Numbered from the stretch's first letter, positions 27,658-36,936 are shown. The stretch is DNA of 52,370 nt from Chloroflexota bacterium (GCA_029782215.1 JAKOVD010000132.1:1-52370); one strand, 5' to 3'. The notes: a model not told the origin generated them from the sequence alone. Made by a program: numbers and translations.

Positions 27658-28395
27658 TCAGGATGATGAATCCCTCATCCGCGGCTCCAACTCGCCCCGC
27701 GGTGGGCCCTTGCGCCCGGCAGCTGCGCCTGAAGCCTGCTCGCCGCGGCGCGCGTACCAGGCGCGGACGGCGAAGACCATCAGCAGCCAGAGCGTCGCAA
27801 AGGTTAACGACCCCAGCGTGTCGCTCGGATAGTGGACGCCCAGGTAAATGCGGCTCACGGCCACCACCAGAACCCAGGCGCCGGATGCGATCGCCCAGGC
27901 CCGGTGGCGCTGCCACCACAAGAAAACGGCCAGCAAGCCGTACACGGCGACGGCGGCCGTCACATGTCCGCTGGGAAAGCTGAAGCCGCTCTCCGCCACC
28001 AGGGGCGGGAAGAGGGCCGGCCGCGGGCGCGCCAGCAGGAGCTTCAGCACGGTGTTAATCGCCGCGGCGCCAACGAAGCTGATGACGACGGTCGCCGCGT
28101 CGAGCCGCCGGCGCCGCCAGAGAAACCAGCCTCCCAACACCAACGCCAGCGCGATGGCGCCGCCTTCGCCAGTTTGCGTGATGATCCGCATGGCGGTGTC
28201 CAGCCACGGCTGGCTGAGCTGGTGCAGCGCCAGGATCAGCGGCGCGTCCCAGACGAAGCCCTCGCGGAACCAGACATCCTCTGCCAGTTCCGTGAAGCTG
28301 GCGCCGAGCGCCAACACCACAACCAATCCAGCGAGCCAACGCAGTGCCAGGCCCAACGATGGCGCTGACTTATCTGAAGCCTGCATATGGTTCAA
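27658..28395 (-). CDS. PAP2-family membrane phosphatase
   Basis: A 245-residue polytopic protein with all three PAP2 signature motifs: KLLLARPRP (~125), SFPSGH (~147) and SRIYLGVHYPSD (~195). The second and third carry the catalytic histidines. Such enzymes dephosphorylate phosphatidic acid, undecaprenyl pyrophosphate or similar lipids at the outer face of the membrane. GAGGTGA has good spacing to TTG 28395, so I take this start; ATG 28386 is the alternative. It is monocistronic with promoter B. The C-terminal tail is short and charged. Substrate is not determinable; recycling of a lipid carrier would fit the envelope theme of the neighbours. Confidence 0.88.
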   Translation of the reverse strand: MNHMQASDKSAPSLGLALRWLAGLVVVLALGASFTELAEDVWFREGFVWDAPLILALHQLSQPWLDTAMRIITQTGEGGAIALALVLGGWFLWRRRRLDAATVVISFVGAAAINTVLKLLLARPRPALFPPLVAESGFSFPSGHVTAAVAVYGLLAVFLWWQRHRAWAIASGAWVLVVAVSRIYLGVHYPSDTLGSLTFATLWLLMVFAVRAWYARRGEQASGAAAGRKGPPRGELEPRMRDSSS

Positions 28396-28430
28396 TCTTC
28401 ACCTCACAACCATTATCAAGTTGCCGAAAC

Positions 28431-28462
28431 AGCGTAGGGCCGGAACATGAAGCCTGGATGAA
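28431..28462 (-). promoter_or_regulatory. Regulator-type promoter B (PAP2 gene)
   Basis: TTCATC (28462-28457), N5 CAGGC, TTCATG (28451-28446), N9, TACGCT (28436-28431) on the minus strand. The repeat half (17 nt) is identical to that of promoter A, while the N9 and flanks differ, which points to selection on the repeat. Confidence 0.75.
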
Positions 28463-28498
28463 ATCAGCCCGACCGCGTTTCGCCTGTGCCCGATACAC

Positions 28499-28533
28499 AA
28501 AAACGCCACCCCCGGAGTATCTCCGGGGGGGCG
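28499..28533 (-). terminator. Intrinsic terminator of the PepSY gene
   Basis: Minus strand: a stem of CCCCCGGAG with CTCCGGGGG (loop ATA), extended by GCC/GGC, followed by GTTTTTGTG. It starts about 25 nt after the PepSY stop and separates this gene from promoter B. Confidence 0.8.
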
Positions 28534-28558
28534 CTCTCATGCCGAGAAAGTGCTGCGG

Positions 28559-29089
28559 TTAATCCTGGCCGCTGTCCACGCCCAGCACCGCGCCGGTCAT
28601 GGCGTCCACCTTCACGTCAGACGCCCCGATCTCGACGCTGTAGACCAACTTGCCGTTCTCGTCGTCCAGTTGGACCTGCGTGGCTGCGCCGGCGTTGAGG
28701 TGCGCCTCGGCCGCGGCTTTGGCCTGGTCGGCGGTGATGCTCGGCGTGCCCACTGGGGCGGCGTCTTGCCCGTCAGCGGCTTCCGGCGCTTCCGCGGCGC
28801 CGTCCGCGGCGTTCTGGTCGCCGACCTGTTCCTCGACCTGGTCGGTGTCGGCGCCCTGCTTTTCCTCGGCCTGCTCCGCACCAGTGTCCGGGGCGTTCTG
28901 ATCGCCCACCTGTTCATCCAGCGTGTCGGTATCGGGGCCTGCGACCTGTTCGTTGTCCGGTGCGGTGACTGCTTGGCTTTGCGCCGGAGGTTGCGCGGTC
29001 TGAGCGAATGAGCGCACCGTGGTGGCTGCGGTCGCGCCGACCAGCAGCAGGCCCACGGCCGCCAGGGACAGTGTACGTTTGATCTTCAT
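28559..29089 (-). CDS. Exported PepSY-domain protein with acidic duplicated linker
   Basis: A 176-residue secreted or anchored protein. MKIKRTLSLAAVGLLLVGAT is a signal peptide or anchor. Residues ~45-110 are very acidic and contain an internal duplication: DTDTLDEQVGDQNAPD and DTDQVEEQVGDQNAAD. The C-terminal PepSY domain (ITADQAKAAAEAHLNAGAAT ... VYSVEIGASDVKVDAMTGAV) ends at residue ~172. PepSY proteins are common next to two-component systems and are proposed to modulate proteases or sense the extracytoplasmic state. AAGGAGAT precedes the ATG. It lies just downstream of the kinase gene but has its own regulated promoter and terminator. Confidence 0.85.
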   Translation of the reverse strand: MKIKRTLSLAAVGLLLVGATAATTVRSFAQTAQPPAQSQAVTAPDNEQVAGPDTDTLDEQVGDQNAPDTGAEQAEEKQGADTDQVEEQVGDQNAADGAAEAPEAADGQDAAPVGTPSITADQAKAAAEAHLNAGAATQVQLDDENGKLVYSVEIGASDVKVDAMTGAVLGVDSGQD

Positions 29090-29145
29090 GTTGTCATCTC
29101 CTTGAGTTGTGACTCAGGAGGGCCGCTTGCCGTCCTGATGCTCAC

Positions 29146-29177
29146 AGCATAGCAAAGGGAGATGAAGCGTCCATGAA
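29146..29177 (-). promoter_or_regulatory. Regulator-type promoter C (PepSY gene)
   Basis: TTCATG (29177-29172), N5, TTCATC (29166-29161), N9, TATGCT (29151-29146) on the minus strand. It has the same geometry as A, B and D. The -10 is the best of the four. Confidence 0.75.
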
Positions 29178-29195
29178 GCCAAACCGCGAGTTTCT

Positions 29196-30575
29196 TCATT
29201 TCGGCAGGAAGACGGTAAACGTTGTTCCTACGCCGGGCGTGCTGTCCACCGTCAGCGCGCCGCCGTGCGCCTGCGTGATCTGCCACGCGATGGCCAACCC
29301 CAGGCCCGTCCCACGCTCCGCACGCCCTTTGTCCACCCGGTAGAAGCGGTCGAACACGTGCGGCAGGTGCTCGGCCGGAATACCGATACCGGTATCGGCC
29401 ACAGTGACGCGCAATCCGTCGGCGTGCGCGCGGCCGGCGACAGTGATGCCGCCGCGCTCGGTGTATTTCACGGCATTGTCCAGCAGGTTGACGAAAAGGC
29501 GGATCAGGGCATCGCTGTCACCGATCAGCGCCAGGCCGGCCGGGACGTCGCAGGTCAGCGCCAGCCCCTTGCCCTCGACCAACGGCCGCAGCGAATCGGT
29601 GACATCGCCCAGCAAGGTAGATAAGTCGATCTTCTCACGGGCGCCGCTGGGCTGCGTCTCCCCGCGCGCCAGCCGGAGCAGATCCTCTGTCAGACCGCGC
29701 AGCCGGTCGGTCTCGTCGGCCAGATCCGCCAGGGCCAGCTCATAGTCTTCCGGCGAGCGCAGCTGAGCGCGGGTCACGCTGAGGATGGCCTGCATGGCCG
29801 CCAGCGGCGTGCGCAGCTCGTGCGAGGCGTCAGCCGTGAACTGACGCTCGCGGCGAAACGCCTCATCGAGACGGGCCAGCATGTCATCAAAAGTAGCCGC
29901 CAGCCGGCCCACTTCATCGTTGGTGGCCGGCAGATTGAGGCGGCGCGACAAATCTTCGGCCGAGATGCGGTGCGCCGTGCGGGTGATCTGGTCAATTGGT
30001 GCCAGCGCGCGCCGGACGAGGAGATAGCCTCCGAACGCGGCCGCCAGCGCCAGCAGCGGGTCGCCGACCAACAGAGCCTTCAGCAGACGGTCCAGCGCTT
30101 CCTGCACGCCGCCCAGGCTCTCAAGGACTTGCAGTACACCGATGACCTGCCCGTTCTCGACGATGGCGGCAGTGTAGGTGCGAATCGGGTCGTTTTCGTG
30201 AGGATCGGTCAGCGTGGTGAGGGTGGCGTCCTGGCGCAAGGCTGCAGCTAGGCTGGCCGGGTCGAGAGGCAGATCGCGATACGGACCGAACGCCTGCAGG
30301 ATCTGTCCACGCGTGTCGAGAATCCGAATGGTGAGCCCGCGAGCCCGCAGTTCTTCAGCGACGCTACCGCTTTCGGGTAGGCTGTCCGAGAGATTGATCT
30401 GGCCGTTCTCGATGTTGACCGCGGCGATCGCCTGCGAGGCGCTCAGGCGCAAAGAGTCATCTAGCGAGTTGGCCAGCCCTTGCGCCAGACTGAAGTAGAC
30501 GAACACGCCGAAGGCTGCCAACGCTACCAGGAGGAGCACTGCCACCCACAAGGCAAAACGCACACGCAAAGTCAT
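29196..30575 (-). CDS. Two-component sensor histidine kinase (HAMP, HisKA)
   Basis: A 459-residue class I membrane kinase. It has helix 1 at ~5-30, an extracytoplasmic sensor region (~31-165) with no family I can name, helix 2 around ~168-188, and a HAMP domain LAPIDQITRTAHRISAEDLS. The dimerisation/phosphoacceptor site is FTADASHELRTPLAAM (~255). The ATPase has N-box LFVNLLDNAVKYTERG, G1 VADTGIGIPAEHL and G2 RGTGLGLAIAWQITQAHGG. It overlaps the regulator gene by ATGA, so the two form an operon. It resembles the PhoR/BaeS/CusS group. The signal is unknown, but targets inferred from the promoters suggest envelope stress. Confidence 0.94.
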   Translation of the reverse strand: MTLRVRFALWVAVLLLVALAAFGVFVYFSLAQGLANSLDDSLRLSASQAIAAVNIENGQINLSDSLPESGSVAEELRARGLTIRILDTRGQILQAFGPYRDLPLDPASLAAALRQDATLTTLTDPHENDPIRTYTAAIVENGQVIGVLQVLESLGGVQEALDRLLKALLVGDPLLALAAAFGGYLLVRRALAPIDQITRTAHRISAEDLSRRLNLPATNDEVGRLAATFDDMLARLDEAFRRERQFTADASHELRTPLAAMQAILSVTRAQLRSPEDYELALADLADETDRLRGLTEDLLRLARGETQPSGAREKIDLSTLLGDVTDSLRPLVEGKGLALTCDVPAGLALIGDSDALIRLFVNLLDNAVKYTERGGITVAGRAHADGLRVTVADTGIGIPAEHLPHVFDRFYRVDKGRAERGTGLGLAIAWQITQAHGGALTVDSTPGVGTTFTVFLPK

Positions 30576-31261
30576 GGCTCGGCCTCTTCCGTAGCGGACA
30601 GACGGTAGCCGGTGCCGCGTACAGTGTGGATCAGCTTGAGCTCGTGGCCATCGTCGATCTTGCGGCGCAGGTTGCGGATATACACGTCCACCACGTTCGA
30701 CTGATTGAACACATCGTAGTTCCAGACGTGCTCAGCGATCATGGTGCGCGTGAGCACGCGCTCCGGCTCGCGCAGGAGACATTCCAGTACCGCGTATTCT
30801 TTAGCGGTCAGCTCAATCGTCTTGTTGCCCCGCTTCACTCGATGGGTGAGGGTGTCCAGGCGCAGGTCGGCCACCTGGAGCACGGGCGACTTCGCGACGT
30901 CTGTCGCCCGGCGTGTCAGGGCGCGCAGCCGGGCGAGCAGCTCTTTCAGCGCAAATGGCTTGACCAGGTAGTCGTCCGCGCCGGCGTCCAGGCCGACCAC
31001 GCGGTCATCCACCGCATCGCGCGCGGTAAGCATGAGGATGGGCGTCCGCAGCCCGCGCCGCCGCAGCTCACGGCAAACGCTCAGCCCATCCAACTCTGGC
31101 AACAGGATGTCCAGGAGGATCAGGTCGTACGGCGCAGCCTCGGCCCAATCAAGCGCGTCGCGGCCGGTGTACACCGCATCGACGGCATACCCCTGCTCCT
31201 CCAGCCCGCGCTTGACATAGTGGGAAATCTTACGTTCATCCTCGACGATTAGCACACGCAT
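30572..31261 (-). CDS. OmpR/PhoB-family response regulator
   Basis: A 229-residue regulator. Receiver domain: acidic EDE at 7-9, phosphoacceptor Asp in YDLILLDILLPELDG (~51), TARDAVDD (~80) and Lys in DYLVKPFALKELLARL (~101). A winged-helix DNA-binding domain follows from ~125 (TKEYAVLECLLREPERVLTR ... VVDVYIRNLRRKIDDG ... TVRGTGYRLS). AAGGAGGA precedes ATG 31261. Its own promoter carries the direct repeat seen at three neighbouring genes, so positive autoregulation is likely. It is the natural candidate to bind those repeats, because OmpR-family dimers contact tandem half-sites about 11 bp apart. Confidence 0.95.
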   Translation of the reverse strand: MRVLIVEDERKISHYVKRGLEEQGYAVDAVYTGRDALDWAEAAPYDLILLDILLPELDGLSVCRELRRRGLRTPILMLTARDAVDDRVVGLDAGADDYLVKPFALKELLARLRALTRRATDVAKSPVLQVADLRLDTLTHRVKRGNKTIELTAKEYAVLECLLREPERVLTRTMIAEHVWNYDVFNQSNVVDVYIRNLRRKIDDGHELKLIHTVRGTGYRLSATEEAEP

Positions 31262-31283
31262 GCAGTCCTCCTTCTAGGGGTGC

Positions 31284-31315
31284 AGCCTACAATGATAAGA
31301 TGAAATCGACATGAA
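31284..31315 (-). promoter_or_regulatory. Regulator-type promoter D (two-component operon)
   Basis: TTCATG (31315-31310), N5, TTCATC (31304-31299), N9, TAGGCT (31289-31284) on the minus strand, followed by the SD and ATG of the response regulator at 31261. The half-sites lie between the regulator gene and the divergent DUF362 gene, so they could also affect the latter. Confidence 0.75.
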
Positions 31316-31368
31316 ATCTACCTGTCATGGCCGTGGTTTTCCCACAAGAACAGTGCTCAAATTCGCCT

Positions 31369-32496
31369 ATGTCTGGCTCACATCCTGACCACGATTCCCC
31401 TTCCATCACCCGCCGGCAGTTCTTGCGCGCCATGGGTGTGGTTACGACCGGCCTGGTGGCAGCCGGGTGTTTCCAGGCGCGTCCAGCGCCTGCTGTCCCT
31501 GCGGTTCCCCCATTGCTGCCTGCCGGCGGGCGGCCCACCGTGGCGGTTGCCCAGGCGGCCAGCTATGACCGCGCCCTCGTGCGGCGCCAGGTCCAGGCCC
31601 TGCTGGAGGGGCTGGGCGGCATCGAGGATGTGGTCCGTCCCGGCGCCAGGGTGGCGCTGAAGGTGAACCTCACGGGCGGCGTCGGCGTTCAGCCCTTGGC
31701 CGGGGTGGCGCCTGTGGAGAGTTACGTGACGCATCCCGAGGTGGTGCGCGCCCTCTGCGAGCTGCTGGTGGACGCGGGCGCGGCGGCGCTGAGCATTGTC
31801 GAAGCGGTCTATCAGTGGAATTCCTACACCGACTGGGGCTATGAGGATATCGCGCGCCCGCTCAATGCCAGGCTCATCGACCTCAATGCTCCCGGTCCCT
31901 ACCCTGACTTCGGCATGCTGCCCGTTGGCCCGAATTGGATGGCCTACGAGGAGTTTGTCGGCAACCGCATCCTGGCGGAAGCAGACGTCTTTGTGTCGGT
32001 GGCCAAGATGAAATGCCACAGCACGGCTGGGGTGACGCATGCCATGAAGAATCTCGTTGGACTGGTGCCAGCCAAGTCGTACGCCGTCCACCCTGCGGAC
32101 ATTGCTCGTTCGGCCTTCCACGTGCAGGAAAGCGGCAGCCGTGCACTCCTGCCGCGCGTCATTGTGGACCTCAATCGGGCCCGTCCCATTCATCTTGCCC
32201 TCGTGGACGGCATCAAGACGATGGACGGCGCCGAGGGACCCTGGATCAAGGGGTGTGGCGCCATCGCTCCGGGCCTGCTGGTGGCCGGGAAGCAAGCCCT
32301 GGCTACCGACGCCGTAGCCACAGCGCTGCAGGGTTTCGATCCCACCAGCGACTATCCGCAGGTTCCTTTCCGTCGGGGCGCCAACCACCTGAACCTTGCC
32401 CGCGCGGCCGGACTGGGCACCAATCGCCTGGATGAGATCGACGTCGCCGGTCCGGTGATTGCCGACCTCCGATACCCGTTCCGGCACGTGGGGTAA
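31369..32496 (+). CDS. TAT-exported DUF362-domain lipoprotein
   Basis: A 375-residue protein. The N-terminus has the twin-arginine signal ITRRQFLRAMGVVTTGLVAA, followed by Cys (AAGC), so it may be TAT-exported and lipidated. The DUF362 domain is recognisable from VRPGARVALKVNLTGGVG (~95), the HPEVVRALCELLVDAGA helix, SVAKMKCHSTAGVTHAMKNL (~205) and LALVDGIKTMDGAEGPWIKG (~280). DUF362 proteins often accompany Fe-S oxidoreductases, but no ferredoxin motif is present here. ATG 31369 gives a signal n-region of normal length; an in-frame ATG at 31327 exists. Neither has an SD. Function unknown; TAT use implies export of a folded, perhaps metal-bearing, protein. Confidence 0.8.
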   Translation: MSGSHPDHDSPSITRRQFLRAMGVVTTGLVAAGCFQARPAPAVPAVPPLLPAGGRPTVAVAQAASYDRALVRRQVQALLEGLGGIEDVVRPGARVALKVNLTGGVGVQPLAGVAPVESYVTHPEVVRALCELLVDAGAAALSIVEAVYQWNSYTDWGYEDIARPLNARLIDLNAPGPYPDFGMLPVGPNWMAYEEFVGNRILAEADVFVSVAKMKCHSTAGVTHAMKNLVGLVPAKSYAVHPADIARSAFHVQESGSRALLPRVIVDLNRARPIHLALVDGIKTMDGAEGPWIKGCGAIAPGLLVAGKQALATDAVATALQGFDPTSDYPQVPFRRGANHLNLARAAGLGTNRLDEIDVAGPVIADLRYPFRHVG

Positions 32497-32513
32497 GGCC
32501 CCCAAAGGACGGC

Positions 32514-32541
32514 TTGCGCCCACAGCGCTTCCTGGTATACT
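32514..32541 (+). promoter_or_regulatory. Promoter of the small membrane protein gene
   Basis: TTGCGC (32514-32519), 16 nt, TATACT (32536-32541). The -10 has 5 of 6 consensus bases. It lies about 80 nt before ATG 32623. Confidence 0.55.
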
Positions 32542-32622
32542 CCCGCCTGCGGGCAATAGGGGCCCCACAATTCCATAGCTATCACACCACACCACACGCT
32601 CATTTGCCGGAGGAAAGTCGTT

Positions 32623-33132
32623 ATGCCCCTTCTGATTACCCTTGTACGTGCCATTCATGTCCTTGCTGCCGTCATCTGGGCCGGAGGCGCCTTTTTCAAC
32701 GTGGTCTTTCTCAGTCCGGCCGTCAAGGCATCAGGCCCTGCCGGCGGCACGGTGATGCAGAAGCTGACCAGCGGCCCGTTGATCAGGACGATGCAGATCG
32801 TGCCGTTGGTGACAGTGCTGGCGGGTCTCATCCTCTACTGGTACTACTCCCGCTTCAGCCTGGGCTATATCACCTCTGTCTACGGCCTCTTCCTGACGGT
32901 GGGCGCGCTGTTTGGCCTGGCGGCCTTCCTGGAAGGGCTCTTCGTCACCGGCCCTACCGCCGACAAGGTGGGCAAGCTGGGCGCACAGATGGCGCAGGCG
33001 GGTGGACCACCCCAACCGGAGCAGATCGCCGAGATGCAGGCGCTGCGCACGCGCTTCGAACGTGCTGCCACGCGCGGGCTGGCCTTTCTGATCATCGCCG
33101 TGGTCGGCATGACCATCGGCTCCGGTCTTTAG
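32623..33132 (+). CDS. Small four-helix membrane protein, DUF2269/CopD-like
   Basis: A 169-residue protein with four hydrophobic helices: residues ~4-30 (LVRAIHVLAAVIWAGGAFFN), ~55-75, ~83-108 and ~147-167. The early His followed by WxGG resembles the first helix of DUF2269 and CopD-like families (integral membrane proteins with possible heme or copper contacts). A hydrophilic loop (~110-145) includes QPEQIAEMQALRTRFERAA. GGAGGAAA lies before the ATG. It is monocistronic. A GGGGTC/GACCCC inverted repeat at about 33153-33166 may help end the transcript. Function unknown. Confidence 0.72.
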   Translation: MPLLITLVRAIHVLAAVIWAGGAFFNVVFLSPAVKASGPAGGTVMQKLTSGPLIRTMQIVPLVTVLAGLILYWYYSRFSLGYITSVYGLFLTVGALFGLAAFLEGLFVTGPTADKVGKLGAQMAQAGGPPQPEQIAEMQALRTRFERAATRGLAFLIIAVVGMTIGSGL

Positions 33133-33179
33133 GCCCCCACTCTGTTCTGGAGGGGGTCCAGGACCCCTCGCAACCCGAT

Positions 33180-33208
33180 TTGACAGCCGCACACCCTCAT
33201 GCTATCCT
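33180..33208 (+). promoter_or_regulatory. Promoter of the trp T-box leader and operon
   Basis: TTGACA (33180-33185), 17 nt, TATCCT (33203-33208). It is placed directly before the T-box stem I, with a predicted start near 33215. Confidence 0.8.
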
Positions 33209-33214
33209 CCCGCC

Positions 33215-33545
33215 CATAACTACAGACCCTCACTAAAGGCTGTGATCCGGACGAGTAACCGCCAGAGCGGGATTTCAGAGAGCCAACGGTAGCTGTGAAG
33301 TTGGCATCAGCGCAGGCAGTGAATGGACCGGTGAGCCGGGCGCCGAAAACGCTGGACGTTGTGTAGGCCGCCCCGGAAGCGCTACCGTTATCAGGGCGCA
33401 GGGTATCGCACGAAGGGCTTGGCCCTGATGGCCGTACCTGTGACATAAAGTGAGATCGATCCCCTGGCATCGATCTAACGAGGGTGGCACCGCGGATGCT
33501 TCATTCGTCCCTCACGCCGTTATGGCGTGGGGGATTTTTGTTTCC
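33215..33545 (+). ncRNA. Tryptophan T-box leader with terminator
   Basis: A tRNA-sensing riboswitch that allows transcription of the trp genes when tRNA-Trp is uncharged. Seen in order: stem I with the conserved AGAGAGCC (~33278) and the AGCTGTGAAGTTGGC segment; a specifier loop GAATGGAC with TGG (Trp) at 33324-33326; a middle stem region (about 33385-33450); the T-box sequence GAGGGTGGCACCGCGG at 33480-33495; and the terminator, stem CCCTCACGCC/GGCGTGGGGG (33509-33533), followed by TTTTTGTTT. The GTCCCTC of the terminator can pair with GAGGG of the T-box to form the antiterminator. The specifier agrees with the downstream trpE and trpS. Confidence 0.95.
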
Positions 33546-33582
33546 CGGGGGCAGCTCCCTGTACCTGCCCCTACAGCCCCCA

Positions 33583-33620
33583 CCTTCAACCTCTGACACT
33601 CAACGTTCAACCCTCATTCC
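33583..33620. repeat. Degenerate 7-base tandem repeat (TTCAACC type) before trpE
   Basis: TTCAACC, TCTGACA, CTCAACG, TTCAACC and CTCATTC follow with period 7 between the T-box terminator and the trpE ATG. It leaves no room for an SD. Confidence 0.6.
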
Positions 33621-33624
33621 GGCC

Positions 33625-35106
<1,482 letters not shown>

Positions 35107-35126
35107 AACGTCGAGAACGGAAGACC

Positions 35127-36215
35127 ATGACAACCCGCAAACGCATCCTCACCGGCGACCGCCCGACCGGTCGCATGCACCTTGGCCACTATGTGGGCTC
35201 GCTGAAGGCCCGCGCCGAGCTGCAGCACGAATACGAGACTTTCCTCATCATCGCCGATCTGCACATGCTCACGACCAAGAATGACAAGGCCGATATCGAG
35301 GCGATCGATGAGAACGCACGCCAGATGGTCCTGGACTACCTGGCGTGCGGCATCGACCCCGATCTGGTCACCATCTACCTGCAGTCGGCCGTGCATGAGG
35401 TGTATGAGCTGAACACCCTGTTCCAGAACCTGGTCACCGTGCCGCGGCTGGAACGCCTGCCCAGCCTGAAGGACATGGCCCGCGCCGCTGACAAGGAAGA
35501 GATGCCGTATGGCCTCCTGGGCTATCCGATCCTCCAGGCTGCCGACATCCTGATGCCGCGCGCCCACCTGGTTCCGGTCGGCAAGGATAACCTGGCCCAT
35601 GTCGAGATCACCCGCGAGATCGCCCGGCGCTTCAACTACATGTATGGCGAGGTCTTCCCCGTCCCCGACGCGCTGGTGCCTGAGATCGGTACGTTGGTTG
35701 GCACCGACGGGCAGGCGAAGATGAGCAAGAGCCTGGGCAACGCCATCATGCTCAGCGATGATGCCAGGTCGGTGCACAAGAAGGTCTTCAGCATGTTCAC
35801 CGATCCCAACCGGATCAGCGCCGACATTCCCGGCACGATCGAAGGCAATCCTGTGTTCGTCTACCACGATGCCTTCAACCCGAATAAGGCCGAGATCGAG
35901 GACCTCAAGGAACGCTACCGCGCAGGCAAGGTGGGCGATGTCGAGGTCAAGGAGAAGCTGACAAAGGCGCTCAATGACTTCCTCGACCCCATCCGGGAAC
36001 GGCGGGCGCACTACGAAGCCGACGCCGGTTATGTCGACGAGGTCATCTACCGCGGCACGCTGCGCACCCAGCAGGAGGCGCGTGAGACGCTGATGGCGGC
36101 CAAGAAGGCCATGGGCCTGACGGGTGTATGGAACCGCATCGGCCGCCGCGTCGAAAAGCGGCAGAAGCGGCTGGAGAAGCACGACGCGGCGATGCCTGTC
36201 GAGGCGAAGCTCTAG
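35127..36215 (+). CDS. trpS: Tryptophanyl-tRNA synthetase
   Basis: Charges tRNA-Trp. The 362-residue class I synthetase has GDRPTGRMHLGHYVGSL (HIGH variant, ~10-25), YGLLGYPILQAADILMPRAH (~130, Trp pocket), VPVGKDNLAHVEITREIARR (~150) and the KMSKS loop GQAKMSKSLGNAI (~195). It begins 20 nt after trpE. Its presence under a Trp T-box joins supply of the amino acid and its charging in one regulated transcript. The C-terminal end is basic (RRVEKRQKRLEKH). No second domain is present. Confidence 0.95.
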   Translation: MTTRKRILTGDRPTGRMHLGHYVGSLKARAELQHEYETFLIIADLHMLTTKNDKADIEAIDENARQMVLDYLACGIDPDLVTIYLQSAVHEVYELNTLFQNLVTVPRLERLPSLKDMARAADKEEMPYGLLGYPILQAADILMPRAHLVPVGKDNLAHVEITREIARRFNYMYGEVFPVPDALVPEIGTLVGTDGQAKMSKSLGNAIMLSDDARSVHKKVFSMFTDPNRISADIPGTIEGNPVFVYHDAFNPNKAEIEDLKERYRAGKVGDVEVKEKLTKALNDFLDPIRERRAHYEADAGYVDEVIYRGTLRTQQEARETLMAAKKAMGLTGVWNRIGRRVEKRQKRLEKHDAAMPVEAKL

Positions 36216-36242
36216 TCGTGATGCGTAATTCGTGAGGTCACC

Positions 36243-36821
36243 ATGATTGCCGTCATCGATAACTACGATTCCTTTACTTACAACCTGGTGCAGTTCCTGG
36301 GAGAGCTGGGCGCGGAGCTGCGCGTCTGGCGCAACGACGAGGTCACCGTGGCCGAGCTGCAGGCGCAGGCCCCGACGCACATCGTCATCTCGCCAGGACC
36401 GGGGACACCGGAGCAGGACAGCGGCGTCAGCAACGACGCCATCCGCGCCTTCTACCAGACCACGCCCATCCTGGGCGTTTGCCTGGGTCACCAGTGCCTG
36501 GGGCATGTCTTTGGCGGTGTGGTGAGCCGTGCCCCGCGTCTCATGCATGGCAAGGTCAGCCCCGTCTATCACACCGGAGACGAGCTGTTCGCAGGTGTCC
36601 CCAGTCCCTTCCAGGCCACCCGTTACCACTCGCTCATCGTCCAGGAGCCCCTGCCCGCCGGCTTTGTGCTGACGGCCTTCACCGCCGAAGGTGAGGTCAT
36701 GGGCATGAAGCATCGTCACTTTCCTACCTATGGCGTGCAATTCCACCCGGAAAGCATCCTGACGGAGGGGGGGATGACGTTATTGGGCAATTTTTTGCGT
36801 GTGGGAAGAGCCTATGCGTAA
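36243..36821 (+). CDS. trpG: Anthranilate synthase component II (glutamine amidotransferase)
   Basis: Releases ammonia from glutamine for TrpE. The 192-residue class I GATase starts MIAVIDNYDSFTYNLVQFLG, with SPGPGTPEQD (~55), the nucleophile Cys in ILGVCLGHQCLGHVFGG (~81) and the His/Glu pair in YGVQFHPESILTEGG (~170). It may also serve folate synthesis as PabA, as in other bacteria with one copy. It lies 27 nt after trpS; that gap carries three units of the TGCGTAA-type heptad repeat. Confidence 0.95.
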   Translation: MIAVIDNYDSFTYNLVQFLGELGAELRVWRNDEVTVAELQAQAPTHIVISPGPGTPEQDSGVSNDAIRAFYQTTPILGVCLGHQCLGHVFGGVVSRAPRLMHGKVSPVYHTGDELFAGVPSPFQATRYHSLIVQEPLPAGFVLTAFTAEGEVMGMKHRHFPTYGVQFHPESILTEGGMTLLGNFLRVGRAYA

Positions 36822-36936
36822 TGCGTACTTCGTACTGCGTACTCCGTGATTCGCACTGCGTACTGCGCGATATGATTCTCTTACGCATTACGCATTACGC
36901 ATTACGCATTACGCATCACGCATCACGCATTACGTA
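36822..36936. repeat. Inverted pair of 7-base tandem repeats between trpG and trpD
   Basis: The left arm (36822-36878) holds eight period-7 units: TGCGTAA, TGCGTAC, TTCGTAC, TGCGTAC, TCCGTGA, TTCGCAC, TGCGTAC, TGCGCGA. The right arm (about 36888-36936) holds TTACGCA units, five nearly perfect, then TCACGCA variants. The unit of one arm is the reverse complement of the other, so the transcript can fold into a hairpin of about 50 bp with some mismatches. The repeat starts immediately after the trpG stop. It is not CRISPR: there are no spacers. Confidence 0.85.

Noticed and set aside
27663..27670. Third TTCATC half-site above promoter A
   Set aside because: Spacing to the next half-site is 14 rather than 11 and it lies inside the PAP2 coding end; probably chance.
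31378..32658. 426-codon minus-strand open frame
   Set aside because: Opposite the TAT/DUF362 gene, whose signal and domain motifs are clear.
36822..36936. CRISPR-like array
   Set aside because: The unit is 7 bases with no unique spacers, and the two halves are inverted; this is a tandem repeat pair, not a CRISPR.
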